Positions 9,329-16,770 of a stretch of 19,217 bases of DNA are shown here, in pieces. The stretch is from NCBI GenBank assembly GCA_035630195.1, contig DASQLD010000477.1, positions 1-19,217 of the forward strand. The letters run 5' to 3'. The translations under genes were made by a program, and so were the position numbers. The notes beneath the pieces are model-generated. The model ran no database searches, had not been told where the DNA came from, and saw nothing but the letters and a program-made list of their open reading frames with translations. Source of the stretch: DASQDN01 sp035630195. Lineage in GTDB: Bacteria > Acidobacteriota > Terriglobia > Bryobacterales > Bryobacteraceae. Each line of letters starts with the position of its first letter. Position 1 is the stretch's first letter.

Positions 9329-9565
9329 GTGCCCTGTGCCGAGTGTCAGCGTCTGGACAAGATAGAAATCGAGTGCCTGCGCCATGTTGACGCCACGCAG
9401 TCTCGGCTGCATTCTTTCTTTCCTGAGCCGCCGTATGGCGAAGCCGCCGCAACCGAGTTGCGATCGTACGAACAGGCAGCCGAGAAATCGCGCGCGTCTC
9501 TGGATGCCGCCAAACGCCACCGAACGCAACATAGCGAAGCCCATTCGATGACGGTTTCACGCTGA
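9329..9565 (+). CDS. Putative small CxxC protein with helical hairpin
   Basis: This would be a 78-aa protein beginning at GTG. It has an N-terminal C3-A-E-C6 pair followed by charged helix-forming sequence (ATELRSYEQAAEKSRASLDA) and a His-rich end. The layout resembles short acidobacterial hypotheticals that open with CxxC and continue as a helical hairpin, and no function is known to me. A TGA at 9323-9325 in the same frame means no earlier start is possible. No Shine-Dalgarno sequence lies at a proper distance. A TATGAT at 9318-9323 would place transcription initiation close to the GTG, so a leaderless mRNA is conceivable. A minus-strand frame overlaps it but looks like a shadow. Confidence 0.4.
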   Translation: MPCAECQRLDKIEIECLRHVDATQSRLHSFFPEPPYGEAAATELRSYEQAAEKSRASLDAAKRHRTQHSEAHSMTVSR

Positions 9566-9977
9566 CGGTCAGAAGTGAACCAGTCCCTCGGTGACGTTCA
9601 CCGCGGCCTCCATAAGGTAGTGACAAAGCCCCGCCAAATGCGCTATTGCCGTGGAGAAGTTCGCGCCGGACACGCGCCGGACAATGGACCTCCGCATCCT
9701 CGACAGGCACGACGACGGAATCTGACCCATCAATGACAATACTCAGGGAACCGGTGGAATTTTTCTCGGAGGGGTGATCGCGGCTAGAAAGGGAATATGT
9801 TGGCCGAGGTAGTCCGCGAAGGATAAACCACAAGGTAAACCGAAGATCCCAGTCGACGCTCAGCCATGCACACAGATCGGGAGAGGCCAAGATTAGACTG
9901 CTTGAGTGTCCCCCCGCAACCGAGAGCATCTCACAGATCGGGAACACGGCGGCATTGGCCAAAATGGAAAGGCGCCC
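9566..9977. other. Upstream region of the glycosyltransferase/GH130 operon
   Basis: There is no convincing gene in these 412 bases. A 53-codon minus-strand frame (9730-9569) has an in-frame stop just upstream and no Shine-Dalgarno, so it is not called. A short tandem repeat, GCGCCGGACA twice with an 11-nt period, lies near 9664-9684. The operon promoter should lie here, but I cannot point to a clear -35/-10 pair. Confidence 0.4.
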
Positions 9978-12266
9978 ATGAAAGAATCCTCTAGACTCCG
10001 CAAGATTGCTTTTGTCGGCGACCACTTGCCGCGCAAGTGCGGCATTGCTACGTTCACGTCTGACTTGCTCGCTGCCGTAGCGTCCGTGCATCCCCAGAGC
10101 CAATGCCTCGCAGTGTCAGTCAATGACATTCCCGGTGGCTACGAGTACCCGGAAGTGGTTCGGTTCGAGATTGAGGAGCAAGACCTGTCGTCGTATTTGC
10201 GCGCCGCCGACTTCCTCAACATCAGCAATGTAGATATCGTCTGCTTACAGCACGAGTTCGGCATTTTCGGCGGGCCCGTCGGGGGCCATATTTTGGCATT
10301 CCTGCGCGAATTGAGGATGCCCGTTGTCACCACGCTCCATACGGTCCTACGGGAACCGAGAGCTGACCAACGGCGCGTGATGCAGGAGTTAATCTCCCTT
10401 TCCACGCGGCTCGTTGTGATGGCTGAGCGAGGGCGCCAGATGCTGCAGGACATCTACCAGGCGCCCCCAGCCAAGATCGACCTGATTGCGCATGGCATTC
10501 CGGACGTGGGGTTTGTCGACCCGACATACTTCAAGGATCAGTTCGGCGTTGAAGGTAAGGTAGTGCTCCTCACCTTTGGGTTGCTGTCGCCGAATAAAGG
10601 AATTGAATATGTGCTCAGCGCGCTTCCGAACATCGTGGCGGAGTTTCCAGACGTTGTCTATATTGTCTTAGGCGCCACGCATCCCAACGAACTGCGCGAG
10701 CACGGCGAGGCCTACCGGCTCAGCCTGGAGATTCTGGCCAAAAAGCAAAAGGTCGAGAAGAACGTTATCTTTTACAACCAGTTCGTCGATCTCGAAAACC
10801 TGAAGGAATTCCTTGGCGCCGCGGATCTTTACATTACTCCTTATCTCAATGAAGCACAAATCACGTCAGGCACCCTGGCGTACGCGTTTGGCTCCGGCAA
10901 GGCTGTTGTGTCCACCCCGTACTGGCACGCAGCGGACTTGTTGGCAGAGGACCGGGGCGTGGTGGTGCCTTTCCGAGACGCCCAGGCGATAGCTCACGAA
11001 GTGATTGGTCTGCTTCGCGACGACAACCGACGACATGCCATGCGCAAGAACGCATATCGCGTTGGCCGCGATATGGTGTGGGGCAATGTCGCACTGCAGT
11101 ATATGGCTTCGTTCGCAGCATCGCGCCTGCAAGGAACGGAGGGGTCTCGAAAATTCCTCGCTACCAAAACCCTCGACCAGAAGCCTCGCGAACTACCTGA
11201 CCTCAAGCTGAATCATCTCTCCCGGATGACCGATTCCACCGGGGTCTTCCAGCACGCCATTTTCAGCGCCCCGAACTTTTCAGAAGGTTATTGCACAGAC
11301 GACAATGCGCGAGCGTTGGTTCTCGCGGTGTTACTTGGTGAATTACGGGAGGAGCCGGAAGTCTTACGGACGCTAGCCACAACGTGTATAGCCTTTCTTC
11401 ATCACGCGTTTGACCCTGGTACGAAGCGCTTCCACAACCATATGAGCTTTGACCGCCGCTGGCTCGACCCTCAAGGATCTGAGGACAGTCAAGGTCGCGC
11501 GCTCTGGGCCTTCGGCGTATGCGTCGGAAGGTCGCCCTTCCGGAGCTTCCAGATGATGGCTGGGCAACTCTTCGCCCAGGCGTTGCCTCCCGTTACTCGA
11601 TTCACTTCACCGCGAGCCTGGGCATTCGGACTGATCGGTATTCACGAATATCTGCGGCGGCTAAGCGGCGACAGCCTGGTCAACCAAACTCGTGAGACGC
11701 TTACTTCCCGGCTCATGGAACTCTTCAGCGCACACGCCAAGCCAGATTGGTGCTGGTTTGAAGACGAGCTATCGTACGACAATGCAAAGCTCGCCCACGC
11801 TCTGATTTTGAGTGGTCGAGCAACCGGGCAAACAGCCGTGTTTGAACGGGGCCTGGAGGCTCTGCGCTGGCTGGTGGAACTACAGATATCCGAGAAGGGT
11901 CATTTCCGCCCAATTGGCAGTAACGGCTTCTACACCCGTGGTGGTACGCGCGCCAATTTCGATCAGCAACCCATTGAAGCGCAAGCAACGATCTCAGCCT
12001 GTCTGGAGGCATATCGAGCGACATCTGATGTCTGGTGGTACGAACAGGCACAACGGGCGTTCGACTGGTTTATCGGCTGGAACGATCTGGGATTGGAACT
12101 CTACCAATCTGAGACAGGTGGCTGCGCCGATGGATTGCACGTGGACCGAGTCAATCAAAATCAAGGAGCGGAATCCACCCTGGCCTTCCTGCTCTCGCTC
12201 GCAGAGATGCGATTGGCGCAAGATATGGTCACGAGTTTCAAGGAGCCGATTGCCATCGAGAAGTAG
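9978..12266 (+). CDS. GT4-family glycosyltransferase fused to a C-terminal alpha/alpha-toroid-like domain
   Basis: This 762-aa protein has two parts. Residues 1 to about 385 form a GT-B glycosyltransferase of the GT4 type: the nucleotide-sugar fold opens with FVGDHLPRKCGIATFTSDL (12-30), followed by QHEFGIFGG (91-99) and the second Rossmann domain from LLTFGLLSPNKGIEY (197-211). Residues from about 410 to 745 are helical, with repeated motifs such as CTDDNARALVLA (439-450), EDSQGRALWAFG (502-513), QQPIEAQATISACLEAY (663-679) and QNQGAESTLAF (727-737), typical of a six-hairpin/toroid fold. The normal GT4 EX7E motif is incomplete: E292 is present but the second position is L300 (NEAQITSGTL). 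The start at 9978 is chosen for GGAAAGG upstream and because the preceding 24 codons look non-coding. It is the first gene of the four-gene operon. Sugar donor and acceptor are unknown; GDP-mannose is plausible given the GH130 neighbours. Confidence 0.92.
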   Translation: MKESSRLRKIAFVGDHLPRKCGIATFTSDLLAAVASVHPQSQCLAVSVNDIPGGYEYPEVVRFEIEEQDLSSYLRAADFLNISNVDIVCLQHEFGIFGGPVGGHILAFLRELRMPVVTTLHTVLREPRADQRRVMQELISLSTRLVVMAERGRQMLQDIYQAPPAKIDLIAHGIPDVGFVDPTYFKDQFGVEGKVVLLTFGLLSPNKGIEYVLSALPNIVAEFPDVVYIVLGATHPNELREHGEAYRLSLEILAKKQKVEKNVIFYNQFVDLENLKEFLGAADLYITPYLNEAQITSGTLAYAFGSGKAVVSTPYWHAADLLAEDRGVVVPFRDAQAIAHEVIGLLRDDNRRHAMRKNAYRVGRDMVWGNVALQYMASFAASRLQGTEGSRKFLATKTLDQKPRELPDLKLNHLSRMTDSTGVFQHAIFSAPNFSEGYCTDDNARALVLAVLLGELREEPEVLRTLATTCIAFLHHAFDPGTKRFHNHMSFDRRWLDPQGSEDSQGRALWAFGVCVGRSPFRSFQMMAGQLFAQALPPVTRFTSPRAWAFGLIGIHEYLRRLSGDSLVNQTRETLTSRLMELFSAHAKPDWCWFEDELSYDNAKLAHALILSGRATGQTAVFERGLEALRWLVELQISEKGHFRPIGSNGFYTRGGTRANFDQQPIEAQATISACLEAYRATSDVWWYEQAQRAFDWFIGWNDLGLELYQSETGGCADGLHVDRVNQNQGAESTLAFLLSLAEMRLAQDMVTSFKEPIAIEK

Positions 12267-12299
12267 TCGTCCTTGCTCTTTCCCCTAAAGAAACAATTC

Positions 12300-13754
12300 A
12301 TGTCAATCTACGTTAACCGAACGGGTACGATCCTGAAGCCCGACCAGTCGCGCGTACTTCTGCGGCCCTTCAGCCCCGGCAATCCGGAGCGGGTCGCCAG
12401 GATAATTGCGAGAATAATGGCGCTCCCGGAAGACCGAGTGGGGACGATTCTAGACGAAGTCTCCGCTGAATTCTCCGAGCGACACGAGCAAATTCACAGT
12501 CTCTTCCTCGAACGCTTTGAACAGGTCCGCGGCTTGACGTTGACTGATCAGGAGTTGTCCAAACAAAGACGGCTTTTAATCGGATCGTACTTCCTGGCAG
12601 AGTACTCCCTCGAATCCGCCGCCCTGTTCAATCCCTCAATCGTTCCGCACCCTGATCAGACCAGTCTGCCACCCGGAGCCCTGCGCTTTATTCTCAGCTT
12701 GCGGGCCACCGGCGAAGGACACATTTCTTCCATTACGTTCCGAACCGGCGTCATCCATCCCGATCGGCGCATCGAAGTATTCACTCCCAGTGGGTTCTTG
12801 ACGGAGCCGCGTCAAATCCCAAATCCTTTATACGATAAGGCGCTGTTTGGACGGAAACTGTCAGAGCTGGGATTGACGGGAGAATTCACGGGCCGCGTGA
12901 TGGACAAACTAGGGGCGTCTTTCGCACGTGAAGAACTCGCTGCTAGTCTAAACACCGAACAACTCAGCCTCGGCGACGAAATCACGCAGGAAGATCAGAA
13001 CGCCGCCCGGGGAATTTGGTTGTTAGTCGAGTCGAATTGTGAAGTTCAGTTCCGGCCCGAACAGGAGATGTCAGAACGTATTCTCTTCCCGACTACGCCA
13101 TCCCAACGCAACGGCATCGAGGACGCGCGCTTCGTTCGCTTCGAGAATGATGACGGAGCCCACATCTATTACGCTACATTCACCGCTTTTGATGGCAGAA
13201 TCGTGATGCCGGAACTGGTGGAGACTTCTGACTTCCTCCACTTTCGCTTCATAACCTTGAATGGCCCGGCTGCACAGAACAAAGGAATGGCGCTGTTCCC
13301 CCGAAAAATCGGCGGTTTCTATGCGATGCTTTCCCGCCAGGACAACGAAAACATCTACGTGATGTTCTCTGATAACGTCCACTTCTGGAATGAGCGCAAG
13401 CTGCTCCTCAAGCCTGCTTTTCCTTGGGAACTGGTCCAGCTTGGGAATTGTGGCTCCCCTATTGAGACTGATGCCGGCTGGTTGGTGCTCAGCCATGGGG
13501 TGGGCCCGATGCGCAAGTATTGCATCGGCGCGGTCCTCCTCGATCGCGACGATCCCACCAAAGTGCTTGGACGACTGCGCGAACCGTTGCTTACGCCTAA
13601 TCGGAATGAGCGCGAAGGCTACGTTCCGAACGTTGTTTATACCTGTGGAGCCCTGGCCCACAATGGCGAACTGATCATTCCCTACGGTCTTGCCGATCAC
13701 GCTACGGGTTTTGCCACCGTTCCACTCGCGGACCTGCTGAGCGCCATGAATTAA
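12300..13754 (+). CDS. GH130-family glycoside phosphorylase/hydrolase, long form with N-terminal extension
   Basis: This 484-aa GH130 protein belongs to a family dominated by inverting phosphorylases that cleave beta-mannosides with phosphate to give mannose 1-phosphate, with some hydrolases. The five-bladed propeller appears to occupy about residues 105-484. The expected catalytic Asp is D275 in NGIEDARFVRF. Other family-like segments are GMALFPRKIGGFYAMLSR (329-346), GSPIETDAGWLVLSHGVG (385-402) and YVPNVVYTCGAL (441-452). An N-terminal helical region of about 100 residues is absent from the shorter GH130 downstream. There is no signal peptide, so it is cytoplasmic. The start at 12300 is 33 nt after the glycosyltransferase stop; a TTG at 12273 is possible but less likely, and the Shine-Dalgarno is weak (TAAAG). 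Translation is probably coupled within the operon. Whether it is a phosphorylase or a hydrolase cannot be settled by eye. Confidence 0.92.
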   Translation: MSIYVNRTGTILKPDQSRVLLRPFSPGNPERVARIIARIMALPEDRVGTILDEVSAEFSERHEQIHSLFLERFEQVRGLTLTDQELSKQRRLLIGSYFLAEYSLESAALFNPSIVPHPDQTSLPPGALRFILSLRATGEGHISSITFRTGVIHPDRRIEVFTPSGFLTEPRQIPNPLYDKALFGRKLSELGLTGEFTGRVMDKLGASFAREELAASLNTEQLSLGDEITQEDQNAARGIWLLVESNCEVQFRPEQEMSERILFPTTPSQRNGIEDARFVRFENDDGAHIYYATFTAFDGRIVMPELVETSDFLHFRFITLNGPAAQNKGMALFPRKIGGFYAMLSRQDNENIYVMFSDNVHFWNERKLLLKPAFPWELVQLGNCGSPIETDAGWLVLSHGVGPMRKYCIGAVLLDRDDPTKVLGRLREPLLTPNRNEREGYVPNVVYTCGALAHNGELIIPYGLADHATGFATVPLADLLSAMN

Positions 13755-13772
13755 GAAGGCTGCTTAACCAGC

Positions 13773-14810
13773 ATGAGCATCGCCGGCAAAAGAGTGGCTG
13801 TCCTGTCTCCCGTGGCTTGGCGAACACCTCCTCGCCAATACGGGGCGTGGGAGACGGTGGCGGGCAACATCACTGAAGGACTCGTCGCGCGCGGCTGGGA
13901 CGTGACGTTGTTTGCTACCCGAGATTCCGTGACCCGCGCTCACCTGCACGCCGTCGTAGATCGGGGGTATGAAGAGGATCCTGCCGTTGACCCCAAGGTA
14001 GCCGAATACCTTCACATTTCGGAAGCATTCGAGCACGCTGCTGAGTTTGACCTCATACACAGCCATTACGACTTCATGGCACTCACCTACACTCGGCTGG
14101 TGAAGATACCGGTTCTCACTACCATCCATGGATTCTCGTCGCCGGCAATCATGCCCGTCTATGACAAGTACCGTGACGCATACTTTGTCTCCATCAGCAA
14201 CTCCGATCGCGCTCCGGGGCTGAACTACTTGGCGACGGTCTATAACGGAATCGACCTTTCGTTGTACCCGCTCCAGAAGCTTGGCGGTGATCACCTGATT
14301 TTCCTCGGCCGGATTCACCCTGACAAGGGTGTCCATCTCGCGATCCAGGCCGCTCGCCTGAGTGGTCTGCCGCTGCTCATCGCAGGCATCATCCAGGATC
14401 AGACATACTTTCGGGAGCAAGTCGAGCCGCACCTGGATCAGACGATTCGCTACATCGGGGCGGTGGATGTACCGGGTAAGAATCAGTTGTTCTCGGGTGC
14501 CCGAGCGCTGCTGCACCTGAACACCATCCCGGAGCGATTTGGACTTGTTTTGGCGGAAGCCAATGCTGCCGGCGTGCCCGTTATCGCGATGGATCTGGGG
14601 TCCTGCCGTGAAGTCATCAAGGACGGAAAGACGGGGTTTCTAGTGAACACCGTCGGCGAAGCGGCGGAAGCGGTGAAACGGATCGGAGAAATCGATCGCC
14701 TCGCCTGCCGCCAACGCGTCAGCCAATATTTTTCCATCGACACGATGGTGGAGGCATACGAACGCGTTTACGCCACAATTTTTGATCTCGAAGCGAAAAT
14801 CCGATTATGA
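13773..14810 (+). CDS. GT4-family glycosyltransferase, single-domain
   Basis: This is a 345-aa retaining GT-B glycosyltransferase of family GT4. The acceptor domain begins VAVLSPVAWRTPPRQYG (8-24) and contains DLIHSHYDF (93-101) and TTIHG (116-120). The donor domain opens with LIFLGRIHPDKGVHLAIQAA (175-194). The EX7E signature is intact (E254 and E262 in PERFGLVLAEANAAG), so unlike the first transferase in this operon it keeps both glutamates. There is no signal peptide or transmembrane segment. It starts 18 nt after the long GH130 gene, with GAAGG somewhat far upstream. Its stop overlaps the next start as ATGA, which points to translational coupling with the short GH130. A mannosyltransferase role is inferred from context; donor and acceptor are not determinable from sequence. 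Confidence 0.93.
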   Translation: MSIAGKRVAVLSPVAWRTPPRQYGAWETVAGNITEGLVARGWDVTLFATRDSVTRAHLHAVVDRGYEEDPAVDPKVAEYLHISEAFEHAAEFDLIHSHYDFMALTYTRLVKIPVLTTIHGFSSPAIMPVYDKYRDAYFVSISNSDRAPGLNYLATVYNGIDLSLYPLQKLGGDHLIFLGRIHPDKGVHLAIQAARLSGLPLLIAGIIQDQTYFREQVEPHLDQTIRYIGAVDVPGKNQLFSGARALLHLNTIPERFGLVLAEANAAGVPVIAMDLGSCREVIKDGKTGFLVNTVGEAAEAVKRIGEIDRLACRQRVSQYFSIDTMVEAYERVYATIFDLEAKIRL

Positions 14811-15742
14811 GACCCGACATCGTCAGGCGATACCAGCACAATCCGATCCTTACAAAGGCCGATATTCCGTACGCAGTAGAAACCGTTCACAACGCGGCTG
14901 TCGTGAAACATCGGAGCGAGTACATCATGCTCTTCCGTTCCCATCTGCGCACGGGACGATCGATCATCGGCTTAGCACGCAGTGGAGACGGATTCCGATT
15001 CGTTGCTGATCCCGAGCCCTTTCTGAGTCCGGAACGTGACGGCCCTTTTGCGGCCTATGAAGAATTTGGCGTTGAGGACCCGCGCATAACCCGGATAGAA
15101 GGAGAATACCTCATTACTTACAGCGCCTATTCGCGCAACGGCGTGCGAATCGCTCTCGCCAAAACCAGAGACTTTTCCGGGATAGAAAGAGTCTCGCTCA
15201 TCACACAGGCCGACTATCGGAATGTCGTGATCTTCCCCGAGAAGTTTGACGGTCTTTATGCCCGCCTTGACCGTCCCCATTCCGAAATCGCCCCATGGTC
15301 AATCTGGATCTCCTATTCCCCGGACCTGCGTTTTTGGGGCGAATCACAACTCATCATGAGGCCCGAGCAATATCACTGGGACGAGATGAAGATCAGGCCA
15401 GGCGCGCCGCCGATAAAGACGGAGCACGGATGGCTTTCCATCTACCACGGTGTGTTCCGGACTATGGACGGATCGGTGTATCGCTTAGGGGTCGCTCTTC
15501 ATGATCTGGTGGACCCGGCAAAAATCGTCGGTGTTGGGGACTCCTGGATTTTGCAGCCGGAAGACCCCTGGGAAGTCACCGGGTATGTCCATAACGTAGT
15601 GTTCACTTGTGGAGCCGTGGCGGAATCTGATGGGACTGTGAAGATCTATTGGGGAGGCGCGGACACGGTCATGTGCGTAGGCGAAGCGAATATATCCGAT
15701 CTGGTAGCTTTATGCCTCAATCACGGCAGGCCAGCGAAATGA
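14807..15742 (+). CDS. GH130-family beta-mannoside phosphorylase, short form
   Basis: This compact 311-aa GH130 enzyme has the length of typical beta-1,4- or beta-1,2-mannosyl phosphorylases. Family marks are RYQHNPILTKADIPY (8-22), the Asp in GVEDPRIT (D91, the presumed general acid), VVIFPEKFDG (140-149), GAPPIKTEHGWLSIYHGV (199-216, likely phosphate and sugar contacts) and YWGGADTVMCVGEA (281-294). It would act in the cytoplasm, releasing mannose 1-phosphate from a beta-mannoside or running in the synthetic direction. The ATG overlaps the TGA of the preceding GT4 gene by 4 nt. It is the last gene of the operon and ends 28 nt before the convergent receiver-like gene. No strong terminator is seen; GACCGCTTGGTC after the stop could form only a 4-bp stem. 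Confidence 0.94.
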   Translation: MRPDIVRRYQHNPILTKADIPYAVETVHNAAVVKHRSEYIMLFRSHLRTGRSIIGLARSGDGFRFVADPEPFLSPERDGPFAAYEEFGVEDPRITRIEGEYLITYSAYSRNGVRIALAKTRDFSGIERVSLITQADYRNVVIFPEKFDGLYARLDRPHSEIAPWSIWISYSPDLRFWGESQLIMRPEQYHWDEMKIRPGAPPIKTEHGWLSIYHGVFRTMDGSVYRLGVALHDLVDPAKIVGVGDSWILQPEDPWEVTGYVHNVVFTCGAVAESDGTVKIYWGGADTVMCVGEANISDLVALCLNHGRPAK

Positions 15743-15770
15743 CGACCGCTTGGTCCGCGAGCGTAGGGCA

Positions 15771-16211
15771 TCAGCTTGCATCCCAACCACCATCGTAGGG
15801 CAGTCGCGCCACGTGCAACCACAGATTCTTAATGGTCTTTAGTGCCACCTCGATACCGTCGAGATCGGTCGGCAGTTCGATAACGCAGGCTGCTTGATGG
15901 GCGTATAGGTCTCGGATTGCCGCGGGAGAGGGCATGGCGGACAAAACCACCACCGGTACAACCTTAAACTGGATGTCTGTTTTTAGGGCGGTGAGTATCT
16001 GAATAACAGACATGTGGCTTCCTGCATAGCGAGATGCCAGTAATATCAGATTGGGAAGGTGGCGCTTGGCCGTGTTGAGGTAGAACAGCGCCTCATCCCC
16101 CGAATTCATCGTTACCAAGTCGACATCTGAATCCGCTCCCCAGAATTCATGAATGAGCCGGACATCCGCCATGTTGTCGCGGATGGAGAGAATGCGGCGA
16201 CGAGGCTTCAC
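15771..16211 (-). CDS. Atypical response-regulator receiver (pseudo-receiver) protein
   Basis: This is a 146-aa stand-alone protein with a CheY-like alpha/beta layout, closest in style to Rcp1-type single-domain receivers. The first strand RRRILSIRDNMADVRLI (4-20) corresponds to the usual (E/D)DN.AD region. PNLILLAS (53-60) is the strand that normally ends in the phosphoacceptor Asp, but Ala is at that place (A59). VPVVVLSA (85-92) keeps the Ser/Thr position, while the conserved Lys is replaced (ELPTDLDG, L113). It is therefore unlikely to be phosphorylated in the normal way and may bind a partner constitutively. I choose the GTG at 16211 because the receiver begins there; TTG starts at 16286 or 16259 remain possible, and none has a good Shine-Dalgarno. 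It is convergent with the GH130/GT4 operon. Its gene is about 300 nt downstream of the small-gene cluster on the same strand and may have its own promoter. Confidence 0.75.
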   Translation of the reverse strand: MKPRRRILSIRDNMADVRLIHEFWGADSDVDLVTMNSGDEALFYLNTAKRHLPNLILLASRYAGSHMSVIQILTALKTDIQFKVVPVVVLSAMPSPAAIRDLYAHQAACVIELPTDLDGIEVALKTIKNLWLHVARLPYDGGWDAS

Positions 16212-16510
16212 GTAGTATCGCTCGTGAATGTGTTCGTGGTTACGCAAGACGTCGGCCAAAACTGCGCCTGGCCCTGACCCGACCAATTCGTTGCCGCGGA
16301 TTCGCTCTTAGGCTGTTTCACCGACGGGAACTTGCCATCGAAACAGGAAAAAGTGGCGGTTGCAAAGAGAACACCGGTGGGGTCGCAGGATCCAGAAGAG
16401 GGCTCTTTCGACAACGCTTCGGGTGCCCACAGATCTAAACTCGACAGATCTACAATGCGAACAGCGTGTGAAGAACACAGCTTACTCTAACCTCATCAGC
16501 AGTGGCATTC
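16212..16510. other. Region upstream of the receiver-like gene
   Basis: There is no confident gene. A 68-codon minus-strand frame from a TTG at 16414 ends in a TGA that overlaps the receiver GTG as GTGA, which hints at coupling, but its product is Ser/Thr-rich without motifs. The notable element is a pair of direct repeats at 16429-16452, entered separately. Confidence 0.4.
16429..16452. repeat. Pair of 9-bp direct repeats containing AGATCT
   Basis: ACAGATCTA occurs at 16429-16437 and again at 16444-16452, a 15-nt period with a 6-nt spacer. Each copy contains the palindrome AGATCT. The pair lies about 220-240 nt upstream of the receiver GTG on the minus strand, and its position and arrangement suit a regulator binding site. 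Function is inferred only. Confidence 0.4.
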
Positions 16511-16735
16511 CTAAACGTCCGTTTTCGCCGCACTGCCGGTCCCGGGAGTCTTGCTATTTCGGAATGACGGAGCGGATTTGTGTGCATCGCCTCCGTTGCG
16601 GCTGCCGGCGGGGCGGCTTGCTTCCCGGGCGGCCTTGATCTGTTCCGGCGTCCTTAGGTCGGGCTCTGAAAGCTTCACCCGTTCTTTCGCTCGGGAAGTC
16701 TGACGCTTATGTCGTTTCGCTAATCTTTTGTTCAT
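16511..16735 (-). CDS. Small basic hypothetical protein
   Basis: This is a 74-aa, strongly basic protein starting MNKRLAKRHKRQTSRAKERV. A segment SEPDLRTPEQIKAAREASRP (23-42) follows, then a low-complexity Gly/Ser/Lys tail. The N-terminal Lys/Arg cluster suggests nucleic-acid binding or a ribosome-associated role, but I do not recognise a named family. It lies 35 nt after the 61-aa membrane protein gene on the same strand and is probably the last member of that cluster. The Shine-Dalgarno is weak (GTGGAAT). The real-protein look rests on composition and context, not on a conserved domain. Confidence 0.62.
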   Translation of the reverse strand: MNKRLAKRHKRQTSRAKERVKLSEPDLRTPEQIKAAREASRPAGSRNGGDAHKSAPSFRNSKTPGTGSAAKTDV

Positions 16736-16770
16736 TAATATTCCACACGGCGGCGTCCAAGGCAGGAAAG

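Noticed and set aside
9569..9730. Minus-strand 53-codon frame
   Set aside because: It has a fairly protein-like C-terminal half, but no Shine-Dalgarno, an in-frame stop just upstream, and no recognised family.
8841..10103. Long minus-strand open frame of 420 codons
   Set aside because: It runs antisense into the 5' end of the glycosyltransferase gene and over the candidate CxxC gene. Its product is Arg/His/Ser-rich with no domain-like segment, as expected of an antisense frame in GC-rich DNA.
15743..15770. Hairpin GACCGCTTGGTC between convergent genes
   Set aside because: A 4-bp stem with no T-run; too weak to call a terminator.
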